From NCBI GenBank assembly GCA_002403155.1, contig DHHF01000006.1, positions 62,001 to 126,000 on the forward strand: 64,000 bases of DNA. Reading direction: 5' to 3'. A program made the translations under genes and the position numbers. This DNA is from Sulfurovum sp. UBA4779. GTDB taxonomy: Bacteria > Campylobacterota > Campylobacteria > Campylobacterales > Sulfurovaceae. Every line of letters starts with the position of its first letter. Position 1 is the stretch's first letter. Shown in pieces: positions 9,162 through 18,507 of the stretch. The notes under the pieces were generated by a model, which did not search any database, was not told where the DNA came from, and was given only the letters and a program-made list of their open reading frames with translations.

Positions 9162-10169
9162 CTAAAATTGCAAAAGAAGCTGTGCTATTTGCCGGCTGCC
9201 ATCTTTTTCGACCATATGTTGCAAGCCTTGGCTTTTTATGTCCATATCTTCATCCAGCAAAGCGATTACTTTTTCTTCGCTAATCTCATTTTCTCTCATC
9301 AGCCAGGCCAAATTCTGTTCTGCTAAAAATTTTGCATTATAATACTGATGGTCGCCTGCTGCATAAGGATAGGGGATGAAAAGCGCAGGCAAGCCGGTAG
9401 CTGAGAGTTCCCATAACGTCGACGCGCCGGCCCTGGCTATGGCAAAATCTGCCTCTTTCATATACTCTGCCAATTGTGTCGTAAACCCGAATACTCTGGC
9501 GTCTACTCCCAGCCTTTCATATATTTTTTGCGCCTCATTTACATTTTTTTCGCCTGCTTGATGAATGATTTTGATCCCTCTTTCATGAAATATCGGAGCC
9601 AATCGAAACGCCAGCGCATTAATCGCTTTTGCCCCTTGTGATCCCCCTAAGAAAATCACTGTTTTTACCTGCTTTCTTGTGTGGGCATTTTCGAAAAATA
9701 TCTCTTTTACAGGATAAGCCTTAATAGGGCTTTCTTGAAGGTACGAAGAGATAAACGCTGTAGCAAAAGGTTTAAGCAGCCTATTTAAAGACCCGATTGC
9801 TGCATTTTGTTCATGTATCACCAAAGGGATACGAAGAATTTTTGCCGCAAAAGCCGTCGGCGCAGAAGAAAATCCTCCTACTGAAAAAACCACTTTTGCT
9901 TCATGCTTTTTCAGCAAATCCATAGCTGTTTTGGTCGCTTTGCCCAGCATCCAAAGTGATTTTATTTTCCCCAATATGCCTTGATTGATTACTCCTTGAG
10001 TGGATAAAAAATATTTTGCCCTAAATCCTTCATCCTCTCCAAACCACTGTTTATCCTGACCTTTTATCGAGCCGATATAGATGAGATTTTCATTTTTTAA
10101 CTGTTCTTTAACGGCCCTGATAATAGCAAGATGCCCACCTGTCCCGCCGCCCGTCATTACGATACTCAT
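9162..10169 (-). CDS. murG: MurG, lipid II-forming GlcNAc transferase
   Basis: Transfers GlcNAc from UDP-GlcNAc to lipid I on the inner face of the membrane. The GT-B protein has the N-terminal MTGGGTGGHL loop at residues 5-14, IHEQNAAIGSLNR in the N domain, FLGGSQGAKAIN near 180, and the donor-binding segment ARAGASTLWELSATGLPALF near 248. Its 335 residues are within the usual range. It follows ftsW by 24 bp on the same strand, so flippase/polymerase and MurG functions are probably co-expressed, next to the divergent ftsI. Confidence 0.96.
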   Translation of the reverse strand: MSIVMTGGGTGGHLAIIRAVKEQLKNENLIYIGSIKGQDKQWFGEDEGFRAKYFLSTQGVINQGILGKIKSLWMLGKATKTAMDLLKKHEAKVVFSVGGFSSAPTAFAAKILRIPLVIHEQNAAIGSLNRLLKPFATAFISSYLQESPIKAYPVKEIFFENAHTRKQVKTVIFLGGSQGAKAINALAFRLAPIFHERGIKIIHQAGEKNVNEAQKIYERLGVDARVFGFTTQLAEYMKEADFAIARAGASTLWELSATGLPALFIPYPYAAGDHQYYNAKFLAEQNLAWLMRENEISEEKVIALLDEDMDIKSQGLQHMVEKDGSRQIAQLLLQF

Positions 10170-10193
10170 CGCTGCTCCTTAAATACTCTTGCG

Positions 10194-11375
10194 CTACAGC
10201 ATTTCGCCGTTTTCTTTTCTGGGTACTTTTTTAGAAATCATCAAAATCATTCCTATGGCAATACATGAAGCCAATATATGGGATCCTCCGTAACTCAAAA
10301 AAGGAACGGCGATTCCCTTGACAGGCGTAATGCCCGCAATCCCGTAGCTGTTTAAAATAAAAGCAAACGCAATAAGCAATCCTACGCCTATAGAAAAAAG
10401 ATAATAGACTGGATTTTGCACTTTTGATGCAATTTTAAAAATACGATATACAATAAACAGCAATGTCAATGCGACCAAAGATACACCGACAAAACCAAAC
10501 TCTTCTGTAATGCCTGCCAAAACGAAATCCGTATGCACCTCGCTAAGGTATCCCAGTTTAAATTGTCCGTTCCCAAGGCCCTGCCCCCAAAATCCTCCGT
10601 TATGGATAGCATTCAGCGAGTTGGAGATCTGATAAGGCTCTTTTCCTGCTTCGACTCGCAAACTTTGCATCGACTCAAAAGAAAAAACAGAGAGTATACT
10701 GTCTTGCACCGTTCCCCACCAGCTTTTAATCCTTGCCATACGGTGCGGCGCAATAAAAATTAAAGCGACAAGAGCAACAAATGCTCCTCCTACTAAGGTA
10801 AAAAAGAATTTCAAGCTGCTGCCGACAAACAAAAAAAGCACCAAAAGCGTTGCGCCCAATACCACCACTTGCCCCAAATCTTTCTGTAAAATGGCAATAA
10901 GCAAGACTGCGACAAAAAATATACCCAAATAGGGTGCAAACGTTTTAAATTCTTCTAAAAAATTCATTTCGTTTTTATCTAACAGCTTGCGTGAAAAGCT
11001 CCATGCCAAAAAAAAGACAAAACCTACTTTAAAAAACTCTACAGGTGCAATCGACATAGGGCCTATGCGTATCCATCGCTTGGCTCCTCCTACGGCATCC
11101 ACCAAAGATTGAGGCAAAAATTGCATCACTATCATCAGAAAAAAAAAGAAAACAAAGACAAACAACCCCACGGGAACAAACCACTTATCGGGGTCAAGTT
11201 TGGTCAATATAGCCATAAGCACGAATCCCAAAAAAACTGCAATACCCTGTCTGATAAAAAAGTGAAAATCATTATAATTAAAATGCAATACGGTATATAC
11301 GGAAAGGGAATAGCTTGTGACCAACGAAACAGTCAACAACGCTATAATGGCAGCCAAAAGGGGTTTATCTATCAT
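10194..11375 (-). CDS. ftsW: FtsW, SEDS-family peptidoglycan polymerase of the divisome
   Basis: A polytopic membrane protein of 393 residues with about ten hydrophobic helices. SEDS signatures include GGAKRWI near residue 88, ILQKDLGQ near 165 and the C-terminal GIAVPFLSYGGSH. Known role: septal glycan polymerisation with its partner class B PBP. That partner fits the ftsI gene, divergently transcribed 88 bp away. FtsW versus RodA cannot be separated by motif alone; the ftsI and murG neighbours argue for FtsW. Confidence 0.92.
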   Translation of the reverse strand: MIDKPLLAAIIALLTVSLVTSYSLSVYTVLHFNYNDFHFFIRQGIAVFLGFVLMAILTKLDPDKWFVPVGLFVFVFFFFLMIVMQFLPQSLVDAVGGAKRWIRIGPMSIAPVEFFKVGFVFFLAWSFSRKLLDKNEMNFLEEFKTFAPYLGIFFVAVLLIAILQKDLGQVVVLGATLLVLFLFVGSSLKFFFTLVGGAFVALVALIFIAPHRMARIKSWWGTVQDSILSVFSFESMQSLRVEAGKEPYQISNSLNAIHNGGFWGQGLGNGQFKLGYLSEVHTDFVLAGITEEFGFVGVSLVALTLLFIVYRIFKIASKVQNPVYYLFSIGVGLLIAFAFILNSYGIAGITPVKGIAVPFLSYGGSHILASCIAIGMILMISKKVPRKENGEML

Positions 11376-11463
11376 CTACAATCGCTTTATTTCAAGTTTG
11401 GAAGCTATTTTATCCAATTTATAGACAGATTTTAATAAAATTACACATCAACGTGGAGCATCG

Positions 11464-13533
11464 ATGCATAAAGAAATTAACAACAAAGCAATCAAACAAA
11501 GAAGTTTAAAAATCCTGCTGCTCTTTTTATTGCTGGCAATTGCTATCGTTGTCTTTTTGTTTTCTATTTTCACAACCATTACCTCCCAAAGACGCATTCC
11601 TAGCCATAACACCGTCCTTTACGACAGATCATTACGCGGATCTATTGTATCGGCTGACGGATTCACACTCAGCAGTTCTCAAAAAATATATCAAGCAGTC
11701 ATTCGAGGGGCAAGCATCAATCCCCCTAAAAAAGCTCTTTTTATAAAACTGTTCAGTATTTACAGCGGTATTGCAGAAAAAGAGATAGAAAGCAAATTCA
11801 AAGATGCCAAAGGCAATGAAAAAAAAGGAAATATCATCCTTTCTAAAACCATCAATGCCAAATCGGCAATGCAGCTTAAATCTCTTGCCTATAAACTCCG
11901 CCAAATGGGTGTTTTTCGTTCGATCAAAAATGCGAACGGCATTGAAGTACTTTACGGGCTTGATATTACTGAAATCGGAGAACAAAGATATTTCCCTTTG
12001 GGAGAAATTCTAACTCCTATCCTTGGCTATGTAGGAGAAAAAAACGACAACAGCTATATCAGACCCAAAGGGCAAAAAGGGCTTGAACGACAATACGAAA
12101 AACACATTACTTCTAAAAAAAACGGTTATTTTCAGGGCAAAAGGGATGTAGTAGGTGCCGTCATACATGACAAAAACAGCATGAAAATACACCGTGTAGA
12201 CGGTTTGAATATGCATCTGAATATTCCTTTGGCTCTGCAAAGAAGAGTGGAACTTATGCTTGATCAAATGAAAGAAGAGATCGATGCAGATGAAATTATC
12301 GTAGCTGCGATGGAAAGCAAAACCGGCAAAGTGGTCAGCCTTGCAAGTACGGAACGTTTTGATCCTTCGCATATCACGCAAAAAGATATTCCTGCACTCA
12401 ATCCAAAATTTAGTGAATACCCTTATGAAGCAGGCTCTGTTATAAAACCTATCTCTTTGGCCATCGCACTTAATCATAATCTAGTCACACCCGATACCAT
12501 ATTTAACACCTACAACGGAAAGTTTCAAATCGGGAAAAGACGCTGGATTACAGACGATGAAAAATTTGACTCTTTGACAGTGACAGATATTATTGTCCAT
12601 TCCTCCAACATAGGCATCTCGCAGATTAGCTGGAAACTGACCGGACAACAATTCAGAGACGGTTTGCTTGGTTTTGGACTGGCAAAACCTTCGGGCATAG
12701 ATCTTTCTCGTGATTTGCCCGGGCAGATAAAACCCCTATCACTGCTGGATCATCCTATGCACAGAGCGAACAGTTCTTACGGATACGGAATGCTGGTGAC
12801 CTTCATGCAAATTTTTAAAGCATACAGCGCATTTAATAATGACGGCATAGCCGTTACTCCCAGCATAGTCAACTACCTGGAAGATGCCAAAGGCAATCGC
12901 TACAATCCTCCAAAACCAAGAACGGAAAATCTGCAAGCTGTCAGCCCCAAAGCAGCCGGACACATTCATGATATGCTGATCGAAGTCGTCAGAAGAGGAA
13001 CCGGCGTCAAAGCACAATACCCCGGCCTTGAGATCGGAGGCAAAACAGGAACGGCGCATATTGCCAAAGGCGGCCGTTATGTACGAGAATACCATAGCAG
13101 TTTTTACGGCTTTGCCAATGATGCGCAAGGAAATAAATATACGATCGGGGTTTTGGTCATACGTGCCAAAAAGTATCTTAAATATTTTGCATCCCTTTCT
13201 GCCGTTCCGACTTTCAAAAAAGTTGTAAGCATTTTAGTGGATCAAGAATATCTCAAACCTGAAACGATAGAAACTACAGACGAAAAAAACCCATCTTCAA
13301 AAACAGTACCAAGCTCTTCTTTGGCTAAAAACCCGCAAAAAACAGCTCCGATTCAAAAAACACCTGCCTCAAAAACCATTGTGCCCGCCGCACAGAAAAA
13401 AACAGTCAAAGAGCTTTTTGAGATCAAGCAAAGCCCTAAACCTGCGAAACAATCTCAATCTGTCAAACCAAAAATAGAATCAAAACCGGCTAAAAATAAA
13501 TCCACCCACGAGCTTTTTAACGATCTGTTCTAA
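11464..13533 (+). CDS. ftsI: FtsI/PBP3-type class B transpeptidase with a long Lys/Pro-rich tail
   Basis: Cross-links septal peptidoglycan. A single membrane helix covers about residues 14-38, followed by the PBP dimer domain. The transpeptidase domain has SxxK at AGSVIK (Ser325), SSN at 380-382 and KTGT at 527. After about residue 600 comes an unusual roughly 90-residue tail rich in Lys, Pro, Ser and Gln, with KELFEIK near 649 and HELFNDLF at the very end, two similar short motifs. The tail would be periplasmic. The gene is divergent from ftsW, and its TAA overlaps the convergent panC stop by 4 nt. Confidence 0.95.
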   Translation: MHKEINNKAIKQRSLKILLLFLLLAIAIVVFLFSIFTTITSQRRIPSHNTVLYDRSLRGSIVSADGFTLSSSQKIYQAVIRGASINPPKKALFIKLFSIYSGIAEKEIESKFKDAKGNEKKGNIILSKTINAKSAMQLKSLAYKLRQMGVFRSIKNANGIEVLYGLDITEIGEQRYFPLGEILTPILGYVGEKNDNSYIRPKGQKGLERQYEKHITSKKNGYFQGKRDVVGAVIHDKNSMKIHRVDGLNMHLNIPLALQRRVELMLDQMKEEIDADEIIVAAMESKTGKVVSLASTERFDPSHITQKDIPALNPKFSEYPYEAGSVIKPISLAIALNHNLVTPDTIFNTYNGKFQIGKRRWITDDEKFDSLTVTDIIVHSSNIGISQISWKLTGQQFRDGLLGFGLAKPSGIDLSRDLPGQIKPLSLLDHPMHRANSSYGYGMLVTFMQIFKAYSAFNNDGIAVTPSIVNYLEDAKGNRYNPPKPRTENLQAVSPKAAGHIHDMLIEVVRRGTGVKAQYPGLEIGGKTGTAHIAKGGRYVREYHSSFYGFANDAQGNKYTIGVLVIRAKKYLKYFASLSAVPTFKKVVSILVDQEYLKPETIETTDEKNPSSKTVPSSSLAKNPQKTAPIQKTPASKTIVPAAQKKTVKELFEIKQSPKPAKQSQSVKPKIESKPAKNKSTHELFNDLF

Positions 13534-14354
13534 ATCCAAAGATTATCAATAAGCCTTGGTTTGCCGACACGTGCAGCGACTAAAATAATCGTATTGCCTA
13601 GTTCTATCTGTTTTAGATTGTTAAATTCCCTATCCACAATGGCCACATATTCGACCCTATCTGTCTCTTTCAAAACTTCGAGCATTTTATTTTTGATTGT
13701 TTTTGTATCCAGCTCACCGGACATAATACATTTTGTAGCGCGCTTTAATGATTTTGAAAGCGATAGCGCCCTGCTTTTTTCCTCTTCGCTGAGATATACA
13801 TTTCGACTGCTTAGCGCCAAACCGTCTTCATCTCGGACAATCTCGCACGGAACGATTTGGACATTCATGAAATAGGTTTTTACCATCTGCATAATCAGCA
13901 CCAGTTGCTGTGCATCTTTTTTCCCAAAATAGGCCTTTTGGGCTCCGGAAAGATTAAGCAGCTTCATTACCACTTGCAGCATTCCGTCAAAATGGCCCGG
14001 ACGTCTTTCTCCCTCAAGAATGTACCCCCTTATGGCCGGCGCGGCTATCTTAAGCTCGTCCTTCTCATACATTTGATCGGAACTTGGCATAAAAAGTATA
14101 TCCACGCCTGCCAATTCACAGATTTTTTTATCCGCCTCTTCCTTGCGGGGATAACTTTCGAGATCCTCTCCTTCTAAAAATTGCGTAGGATTGACAAAAA
14201 CAGAAACTATCACATGGTCGTTTTCTTGTTTTGCCTGCTGTATCAACGAAAGATGCCCTTTATGCAACGCTCCCATTGTAGGGACAAAACCTATACTTCC
14301 GGCTAATTTTTTTTTTGCTTCCTTTAAAGCATCTATCGTTTGTACTACCCTCAT
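13530..14354 (-). CDS. panC: Pantothenate synthetase
   Basis: Joins pantoate and beta-alanine using ATP, the last step of pantothenate synthesis. The 274-residue protein has the N-terminal VPTMGALHKGHLSLI with the HIGH-like nucleotide motif, VFVNPTQF near residue 53, YFGKKDAQQ near 146, and the KMSKS-like region LSSRNVYLS near 180. Its stop overlaps that of the convergent ftsI, so the two transcripts must run into each other's 3' ends. No other pan gene is nearby. Confidence 0.96.
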   Translation of the reverse strand: MRVVQTIDALKEAKKKLAGSIGFVPTMGALHKGHLSLIQQAKQENDHVIVSVFVNPTQFLEGEDLESYPRKEEADKKICELAGVDILFMPSSDQMYEKDELKIAAPAIRGYILEGERRPGHFDGMLQVVMKLLNLSGAQKAYFGKKDAQQLVLIMQMVKTYFMNVQIVPCEIVRDEDGLALSSRNVYLSEEEKSRALSLSKSLKRATKCIMSGELDTKTIKNKMLEVLKETDRVEYVAIVDREFNNLKQIELGNTIILVAARVGKPRLIDNLWI

Positions 14355-14511
14355 TTCTAACCTCGGATTTCACAATATTTTGATAGAATCTTACCAAAAT
14401 AATTGATAATTAAAGCGTATAGATCAAAAAGGTGTTTGATGTTACATATCTTTGCATTTATGCCGCATTAAAAAATAATTTTAAATTTGAATTTGCAGAA
14501 GGATTTTTTAC

Positions 14512-15606
14512 ATGGATGCATACGAATACGGCGAACTGCTCAAAACACTTTCTATCAAAATAAACAATATTAAAAATATTGTCAAGCCCGATCTTCTGCA
14601 AACAAGACTCAATGAGATCGCATTGATGCAGCAGGAACCTTCATTTTGGGATGATGCTGCCAATGCAGGAAAAATCTCCCAAGAAAAAACAAAAATTGAA
14701 CGCATGTTGGCAACCTACAGCAATGCTGCCGATGCATTGGCAGATGCAATTGAATATTTTGAACTCTCAAAATCCGAAAATGACGAAGAGACACTTGAAC
14801 TCCTCTATGCTGAAGCAGAAAATCTTCAAAAAAATATCCAATCACTGGAAGTACAAATGATGCTTAGCGGCACGCACGACAGCAGCAATGCCATAGTCTC
14901 TATCCATCCGGGTGCAGGAGGCACCGAATCCCAAGACTGGGCAAGCATGCTTTATCGCATGTATCTTCGTTGGGCTGAGAGACATGGATTTGGTGTGGAA
15001 GTACTTGATTATCAAGCAGGCGAAGAGGCAGGCATCAAAGATGCTTCCTTTATCATCAAAGGCGAAAACGCCTATGGTTATCTCAAGGTAGAAAACGGGA
15101 TCCACAGGCTTGTACGCATTTCACCCTTTGACAGCAATGCCAAGCGTCATACCTCTTTTAGCTCGGTGATGGTCTCGCCTGAAATTGATGATGATATAGA
15201 CATTGAGATTGAGGACAAGGATATTCGGGTTGACACGTATCGCGCCTCTGGTGCAGGAGGACAGCACGTAAACAAAACCGAGTCGGCCATTCGTATCACC
15301 CACATTCCAACGGGTATTGTGGTTCAATGCCAAAACGACAGAAGCCAACACAAAAATAGAGCCGCTGCAATGAAAATGCTCATTTCTCGTCTTTATGAGT
15401 ATGAAATGGCAAAGAAACAAGCTTCTATCGACGGAATAGAAAAATCGGAAATCGGATGGGGACACCAAATACGCTCTTATGTCCTTGCACCCTATCAACA
15501 GATTAAAGATACAAGAAGCAATCAGGCTTTTTCAAATGTAGATGCCATCCTTGACGGTGATATAGATAAAATCTTGGAAGGTGTATTGATTGCCCAGGCA
15601 AAATAG
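14512..15606 (+). CDS. prfB: Peptide chain release factor 2
   Basis: Reads UGA and UAA stop codons and triggers peptide release. Visible are the RF2 codon-recognition tripeptide SPF in RISPFDSNAKRHTSF and the catalytic GGQ in GAGGQHVNKTES. Length is 364. The coding frame is uninterrupted, so the programmed +1 frameshift after codon 25 that regulates many bacterial prfB genes is absent here. GAAGGA lies about 9 nt before the ATG. It is divergent from panC and transcribed alone. Confidence 0.96.
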   Translation: MDAYEYGELLKTLSIKINNIKNIVKPDLLQTRLNEIALMQQEPSFWDDAANAGKISQEKTKIERMLATYSNAADALADAIEYFELSKSENDEETLELLYAEAENLQKNIQSLEVQMMLSGTHDSSNAIVSIHPGAGGTESQDWASMLYRMYLRWAERHGFGVEVLDYQAGEEAGIKDASFIIKGENAYGYLKVENGIHRLVRISPFDSNAKRHTSFSSVMVSPEIDDDIDIEIEDKDIRVDTYRASGAGGQHVNKTESAIRITHIPTGIVVQCQNDRSQHKNRAAAMKMLISRLYEYEMAKKQASIDGIEKSEIGWGHQIRSYVLAPYQQIKDTRSNQAFSNVDAILDGDIDKILEGVLIAQAK

Positions 15607-15612
15607 TATACC

Positions 15613-15738
15613 TCACTCTTTTTTATCTTTTTCCTTTTCGTACCATTTCATAAATGTTTTGGTGATTACCAATGCAGCGCCAAAAGCCAACAACACCATA
15701 GAAGTATTATAAAGTGCGGACATTAAATCTATCTTCAT
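15613..15738 (-). CDS. Small single-helix membrane protein coupled to the LolD-like ATPase gene
   Basis: A 41-residue frame starting MKIDLMSALYNTSMV, with one hydrophobic helix at about residues 10-27 and a strongly charged tail, MKWYEKEKDKKE. Its ATG overlaps the TGA of the upstream ABC ATPase gene as ATGA (15735-15738), the classic arrangement for translational coupling. It ends 6 bp from the convergent prfB stop. No homologue is recognised. It may be a membrane anchor or subunit for the ATPase, but that is inference from position and topology. Confidence 0.7.
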   Translation of the reverse strand: MKIDLMSALYNTSMVLLAFGAALVITKTFMKWYEKEKDKKE

Positions 15739-16385
15739 GCTTTACGTTCCAACTGATTGTCTTTTAATGCATATATTCTGTTGCACCTTGCAGCCATATG
15801 CAAATCGTGCGTCACAAGCAATAATCCGGCTTCTTTTTCTTTGATATAATCCAACAGCACGTCTATGACCAGCTCTGCCGTTTCTTTGTCAAGATTTCCG
15901 GTAGGCTCGTCGGCAAATATAAGACGAGGCTTTTTGCTTAAAACCCTTGCTATCGAAACACGCTGCTGTTCTCCTCCTGAAAGTTCGGAAGTCTTATGAT
16001 TCATCAGGTGATCTATTTGCAGTTTCTTTAATATTGCCTCATCCATCTCTTCGCCTGAAAGCATGGTTGCCACATTGATGTTTTCAAGTGCGCTCATCCC
16101 TTTAAAAAGATAATGGAATTGAAAGATAATCCCTATATCATATCGCCGCAAAGCTTCTATCTCGTCATCATTGAGCGCATAAAGTGATTTGCCAAGCAAA
16201 ATCACCTCTCCTTCTAACGGCTTTAAAAAGGTAGAAAGTATGTGCAAAAATGTCGATTTCCCGCTTCCGCTTCGTCCCACTATCGCCACGCTTTGCGCAG
16301 GAGCCAAATCAAAATTGATATGAGAAAAAAGGGGATAATCAAAACGATGTGAAATATTTTTTGCTTCCAATAGTAATTGCGACAT
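15735..16385 (-). CDS. LolD-like ABC transporter ATP-binding protein
   Basis: A 216-residue ABC ATPase of the MacB/LolD/FtsE type. It has Walker A GRSGSGKST near residue 37, a Q-loop in IIFQFHYLF, the signature LSGGEQQR, Walker B RLIFADEPTGNLD and the switch His in LLVTHDLH. LolD powers lipoprotein release from the inner membrane in other proteobacteria. No LolC/E-type permease lies beside it. The only linked gene is the 41-residue membrane protein overlapping its stop. The substrate is therefore unknown. Confidence 0.88.
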   Translation of the reverse strand: MSQLLLEAKNISHRFDYPLFSHINFDLAPAQSVAIVGRSGSGKSTFLHILSTFLKPLEGEVILLGKSLYALNDDEIEALRRYDIGIIFQFHYLFKGMSALENINVATMLSGEEMDEAILKKLQIDHLMNHKTSELSGGEQQRVSIARVLSKKPRLIFADEPTGNLDKETAELVIDVLLDYIKEKEAGLLLVTHDLHMAARCNRIYALKDNQLERKA

Positions 16386-16464
16386 CAGCCATTGCCTTTC
16401 GATTATTTATATATCATAGCATAAAACATTAGAAAGAGAAAAAAAGGGAAAGTATAAAATAAGG

Positions 16465-16491
16465 AAGACTCTCGCAAAGAGAGTCTTTTTT
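16465..16491 (-). terminator. Terminator after tsf
   Basis: A perfect 9-bp stem (16465-16473 with 16479-16487) and 5-nt loop lies directly after the tsf stop. The plus-strand side carries a run of eight T; the minus-strand side is T-rich but less pure, so it may work in both directions. Confidence 0.75.
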
Positions 16492-17553
16492 TTACGCCAT
16501 TTGTTTGGCAACTTCTGCCGCAAAGTCTTCTTGCTCTACCACAATACCTTCGCCGACTTCAAGTCTCACAAAAGTAATAATTTCAGCTGTACCGCCTGCT
16601 GCTTTTGCTTTATCTTGGATATATTCAGCAACAGTTTTGCTGTCATCCATTACGAATTTTTGATCAAGCAAACATTGCTCTTGGTCCAATGTTGTATTGT
16701 CAGAGATAAATCTTGCCAGTTTGCCCGGAAGAATTTTCTCCCAAATCTGCTCAGGCTTGCCTTCTGCTTTTAGCTCTTCTTTAAGCATTGCTTCCGCCTC
16801 TTCCAGCACCTCTTGTGTCAATTGTGCCATTGAGATATATTTTGGAATATTCTTAAGAGGTTTCCCAAGTCTGGCAAGCTCTTCGTTTTCTTTTTCGATG
16901 GCAACAATTCTGCCTTGTGTTTCTTCAGCAACATAAGTGGGATCGAAATCTTGATAGCTTAATGTTTTTGGTCTCATAGCCGCTGCGTGCATCGCTACAT
17001 CTTTAAGGACAGGAGTCATCGCTTCAGCTGTTTTGGAAGAATCGCATTTTGCTGCAATAATGACACCCACTTGATTATTTGCATGGACATATCCGTTCAC
17101 TGCAGTTGTTTCATCACCCTTGAGAAATGCCGATCTTCTCACTACAAGATTTTCGCCAATCGTTGCAATCTGAAGCGAAATGTATTCGGAAAAAGGCTGC
17201 CCGCCTATCGTTGACGCATTGATCGCCTCCGCATTTTCCATCTCATTGGCAAACGCATGTTCTACAACATCTTTTAGTACGGTTTTAAATTTTTCATTTT
17301 GAGCAACAAAGTCAGTTTGGGAGTTCATCTCTACGATAACTGCCTTATTTCCTTCTACTTTGATACCGATTGAACCCTCGGCAGCTACTTTTCCTGCTTT
17401 TTTTGCAGCTGCGCCGATCCCTTGGTCTCGAAGCCATTCTATCGCTTTATCCATATCTCCGTCTGCTTCGGTTAATGCTTTTTTGCAGTCCATCATCCCT
17501 GCATCGGTCATTTCTCTAAGTTTTTTAATATCTTGTGGTCCAAAGTTTGCCAT
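16492..17553 (-). CDS. tsf: Translation elongation factor Ts
   Basis: Guanine-nucleotide exchange factor for EF-Tu. The N-terminal UBA-like region has LREMTDAGMMDCKKAL, with the TDxGMMDCKKAL core contacting EF-Tu, then the duplicated core domains (VEMNSQTDFVAQNEKF near residue 72). At 353 residues it is longer than the roughly 283-residue E. coli protein but near the length known for Campylobacter and Helicobacter EF-Ts. It follows rpsB by 3 bp in the usual rpsB-tsf operon and ends at a strong hairpin. Confidence 0.96.
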   Translation of the reverse strand: MANFGPQDIKKLREMTDAGMMDCKKALTEADGDMDKAIEWLRDQGIGAAAKKAGKVAAEGSIGIKVEGNKAVIVEMNSQTDFVAQNEKFKTVLKDVVEHAFANEMENAEAINASTIGGQPFSEYISLQIATIGENLVVRRSAFLKGDETTAVNGYVHANNQVGVIIAAKCDSSKTAEAMTPVLKDVAMHAAAMRPKTLSYQDFDPTYVAEETQGRIVAIEKENEELARLGKPLKNIPKYISMAQLTQEVLEEAEAMLKEELKAEGKPEQIWEKILPGKLARFISDNTTLDQEQCLLDQKFVMDDSKTVAEYIQDKAKAAGGTAEIITFVRLEVGEGIVVEQEDFAAEVAKQMA

Positions 17554-17556
17554 ATT

Positions 17557-18507
17557 TTACGCCTCCGCCAATTCTTTTGCACTTGCAATCACTTCTTTAA
17601 AGTCGCCTTTAAAGCTGTATTTCTCTTCCATCATTTGAATTTGCTCGTCAGTCATATTGGCTACATCATCAAACGTATAGATGCCTTCTGCATTGAGTTT
17701 TTCTTGATATACTTTCCCGATGCCTTTGATTTGTGTAAGGTCATCTCCCTCTTCTTCTGATTCCGTCATAAGTGCTGCGATTTCGTCGCTTGATGCTGCC
17801 GTTTCTACTTCTTGCCCTGTAGCCTCTGCATAAATCGCTTTACCTTCATTGATCGCTTCTGCCATCTCTTTACAGAAAAGTTCGATAGAGCGGATCGCAT
17901 CATCATTGCCCGGAATCGGATAATCTACTACATCCGGATCACAGTTTGTATCAAGAGGCGCAACGACTTTCATGCCGAGTCTTCTTGCTTCATTGACAGC
18001 AATATGTTCTTTTACTGTATCTACAACAAACATCATATCCGGAAGTTTTTTCATATGTCTGAAACCTTCAAGATATGAATTAAGTTTTTCTTTTGTTCTT
18101 CTAAGCATCAATGCTTCTTTTTTGGTTAAAAGATTGATTTGTCCGCTCTCTTCCATTTGTTCAATGATTTCAAGTTTTCTGATTGATTTTTTCATTGTCG
18201 GATAGTTGGTCAACATACCGCCAAGCCATCTTGTAGAAACATACGGCATACCGCATTTTTCAGCATACTCTTTAATTGCATCTCTTGCTTGTTTTTTTGT
18301 GCCCACAAAAAGGACTGTTTTGCCTTCAGCTGCTGCATCTCTTACTACATTGTAGGTATACTTGAAGTATCTGAGTGTTTTTTGAAGGTCGATAATATAG
18401 ATATTTTTTCTTGCACCAAATATGAATTTCTTCATTTTTGGATTCCATCTTCTTGTTTGATGCCCGAAGTGTACACCACATTCGAGTAAGTCTTTCATTG
18501 TTACCAT
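17557..18507 (-). CDS. rpsB: Ribosomal protein S2 with an extra C-terminal helix-hairpin-helix domain
   Basis: Residues 1 to about 230 are a standard S2 (LLECGVHFGHQTRRWNPKM at the N terminus, VDYPIPGNDDA near 194). The usual S2 length is about 230-260, but this protein has 316. After an acidic linker (about 231-256) comes LTQIKGIGKVYQEKLNAEG, then TFDDVANMTDEQIQ, which resembles the helix-hairpin-helix module found on the ends of several other proteins. It could bind rRNA or another factor; that is inference. The gene heads the rpsB-tsf operon behind a 140-nt leader. CAAGGAG lies 8 nt before the ATG. Confidence 0.95.
   Translation of the reverse strand: MVTMKDLLECGVHFGHQTRRWNPKMKKFIFGARKNIYIIDLQKTLRYFKYTYNVVRDAAAEGKTVLFVGTKKQARDAIKEYAEKCGMPYVSTRWLGGMLTNYPTMKKSIRKLEIIEQMEESGQINLLTKKEALMLRRTKEKLNSYLEGFRHMKKLPDMMFVVDTVKEHIAVNEARRLGMKVVAPLDTNCDPDVVDYPIPGNDDAIRSIELFCKEMAEAINEGKAIYAEATGQEVETAASSDEIAALMTESEEEGDDLTQIKGIGKVYQEKLNAEGIYTFDDVANMTDEQIQMMEEKYSFKGDFKEVIASAKELAEA

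Noticed and set aside
14439..14471. 10-codon frame before prfB as a leader peptide
   Set aside because: Very short, separated from prfB by 40 bp, and without overlap or hairpin to suggest control.
14512..14640. Programmed frameshift in prfB
   Set aside because: The first 40 codons are one open frame with no in-frame TGA, so no frameshift is needed.
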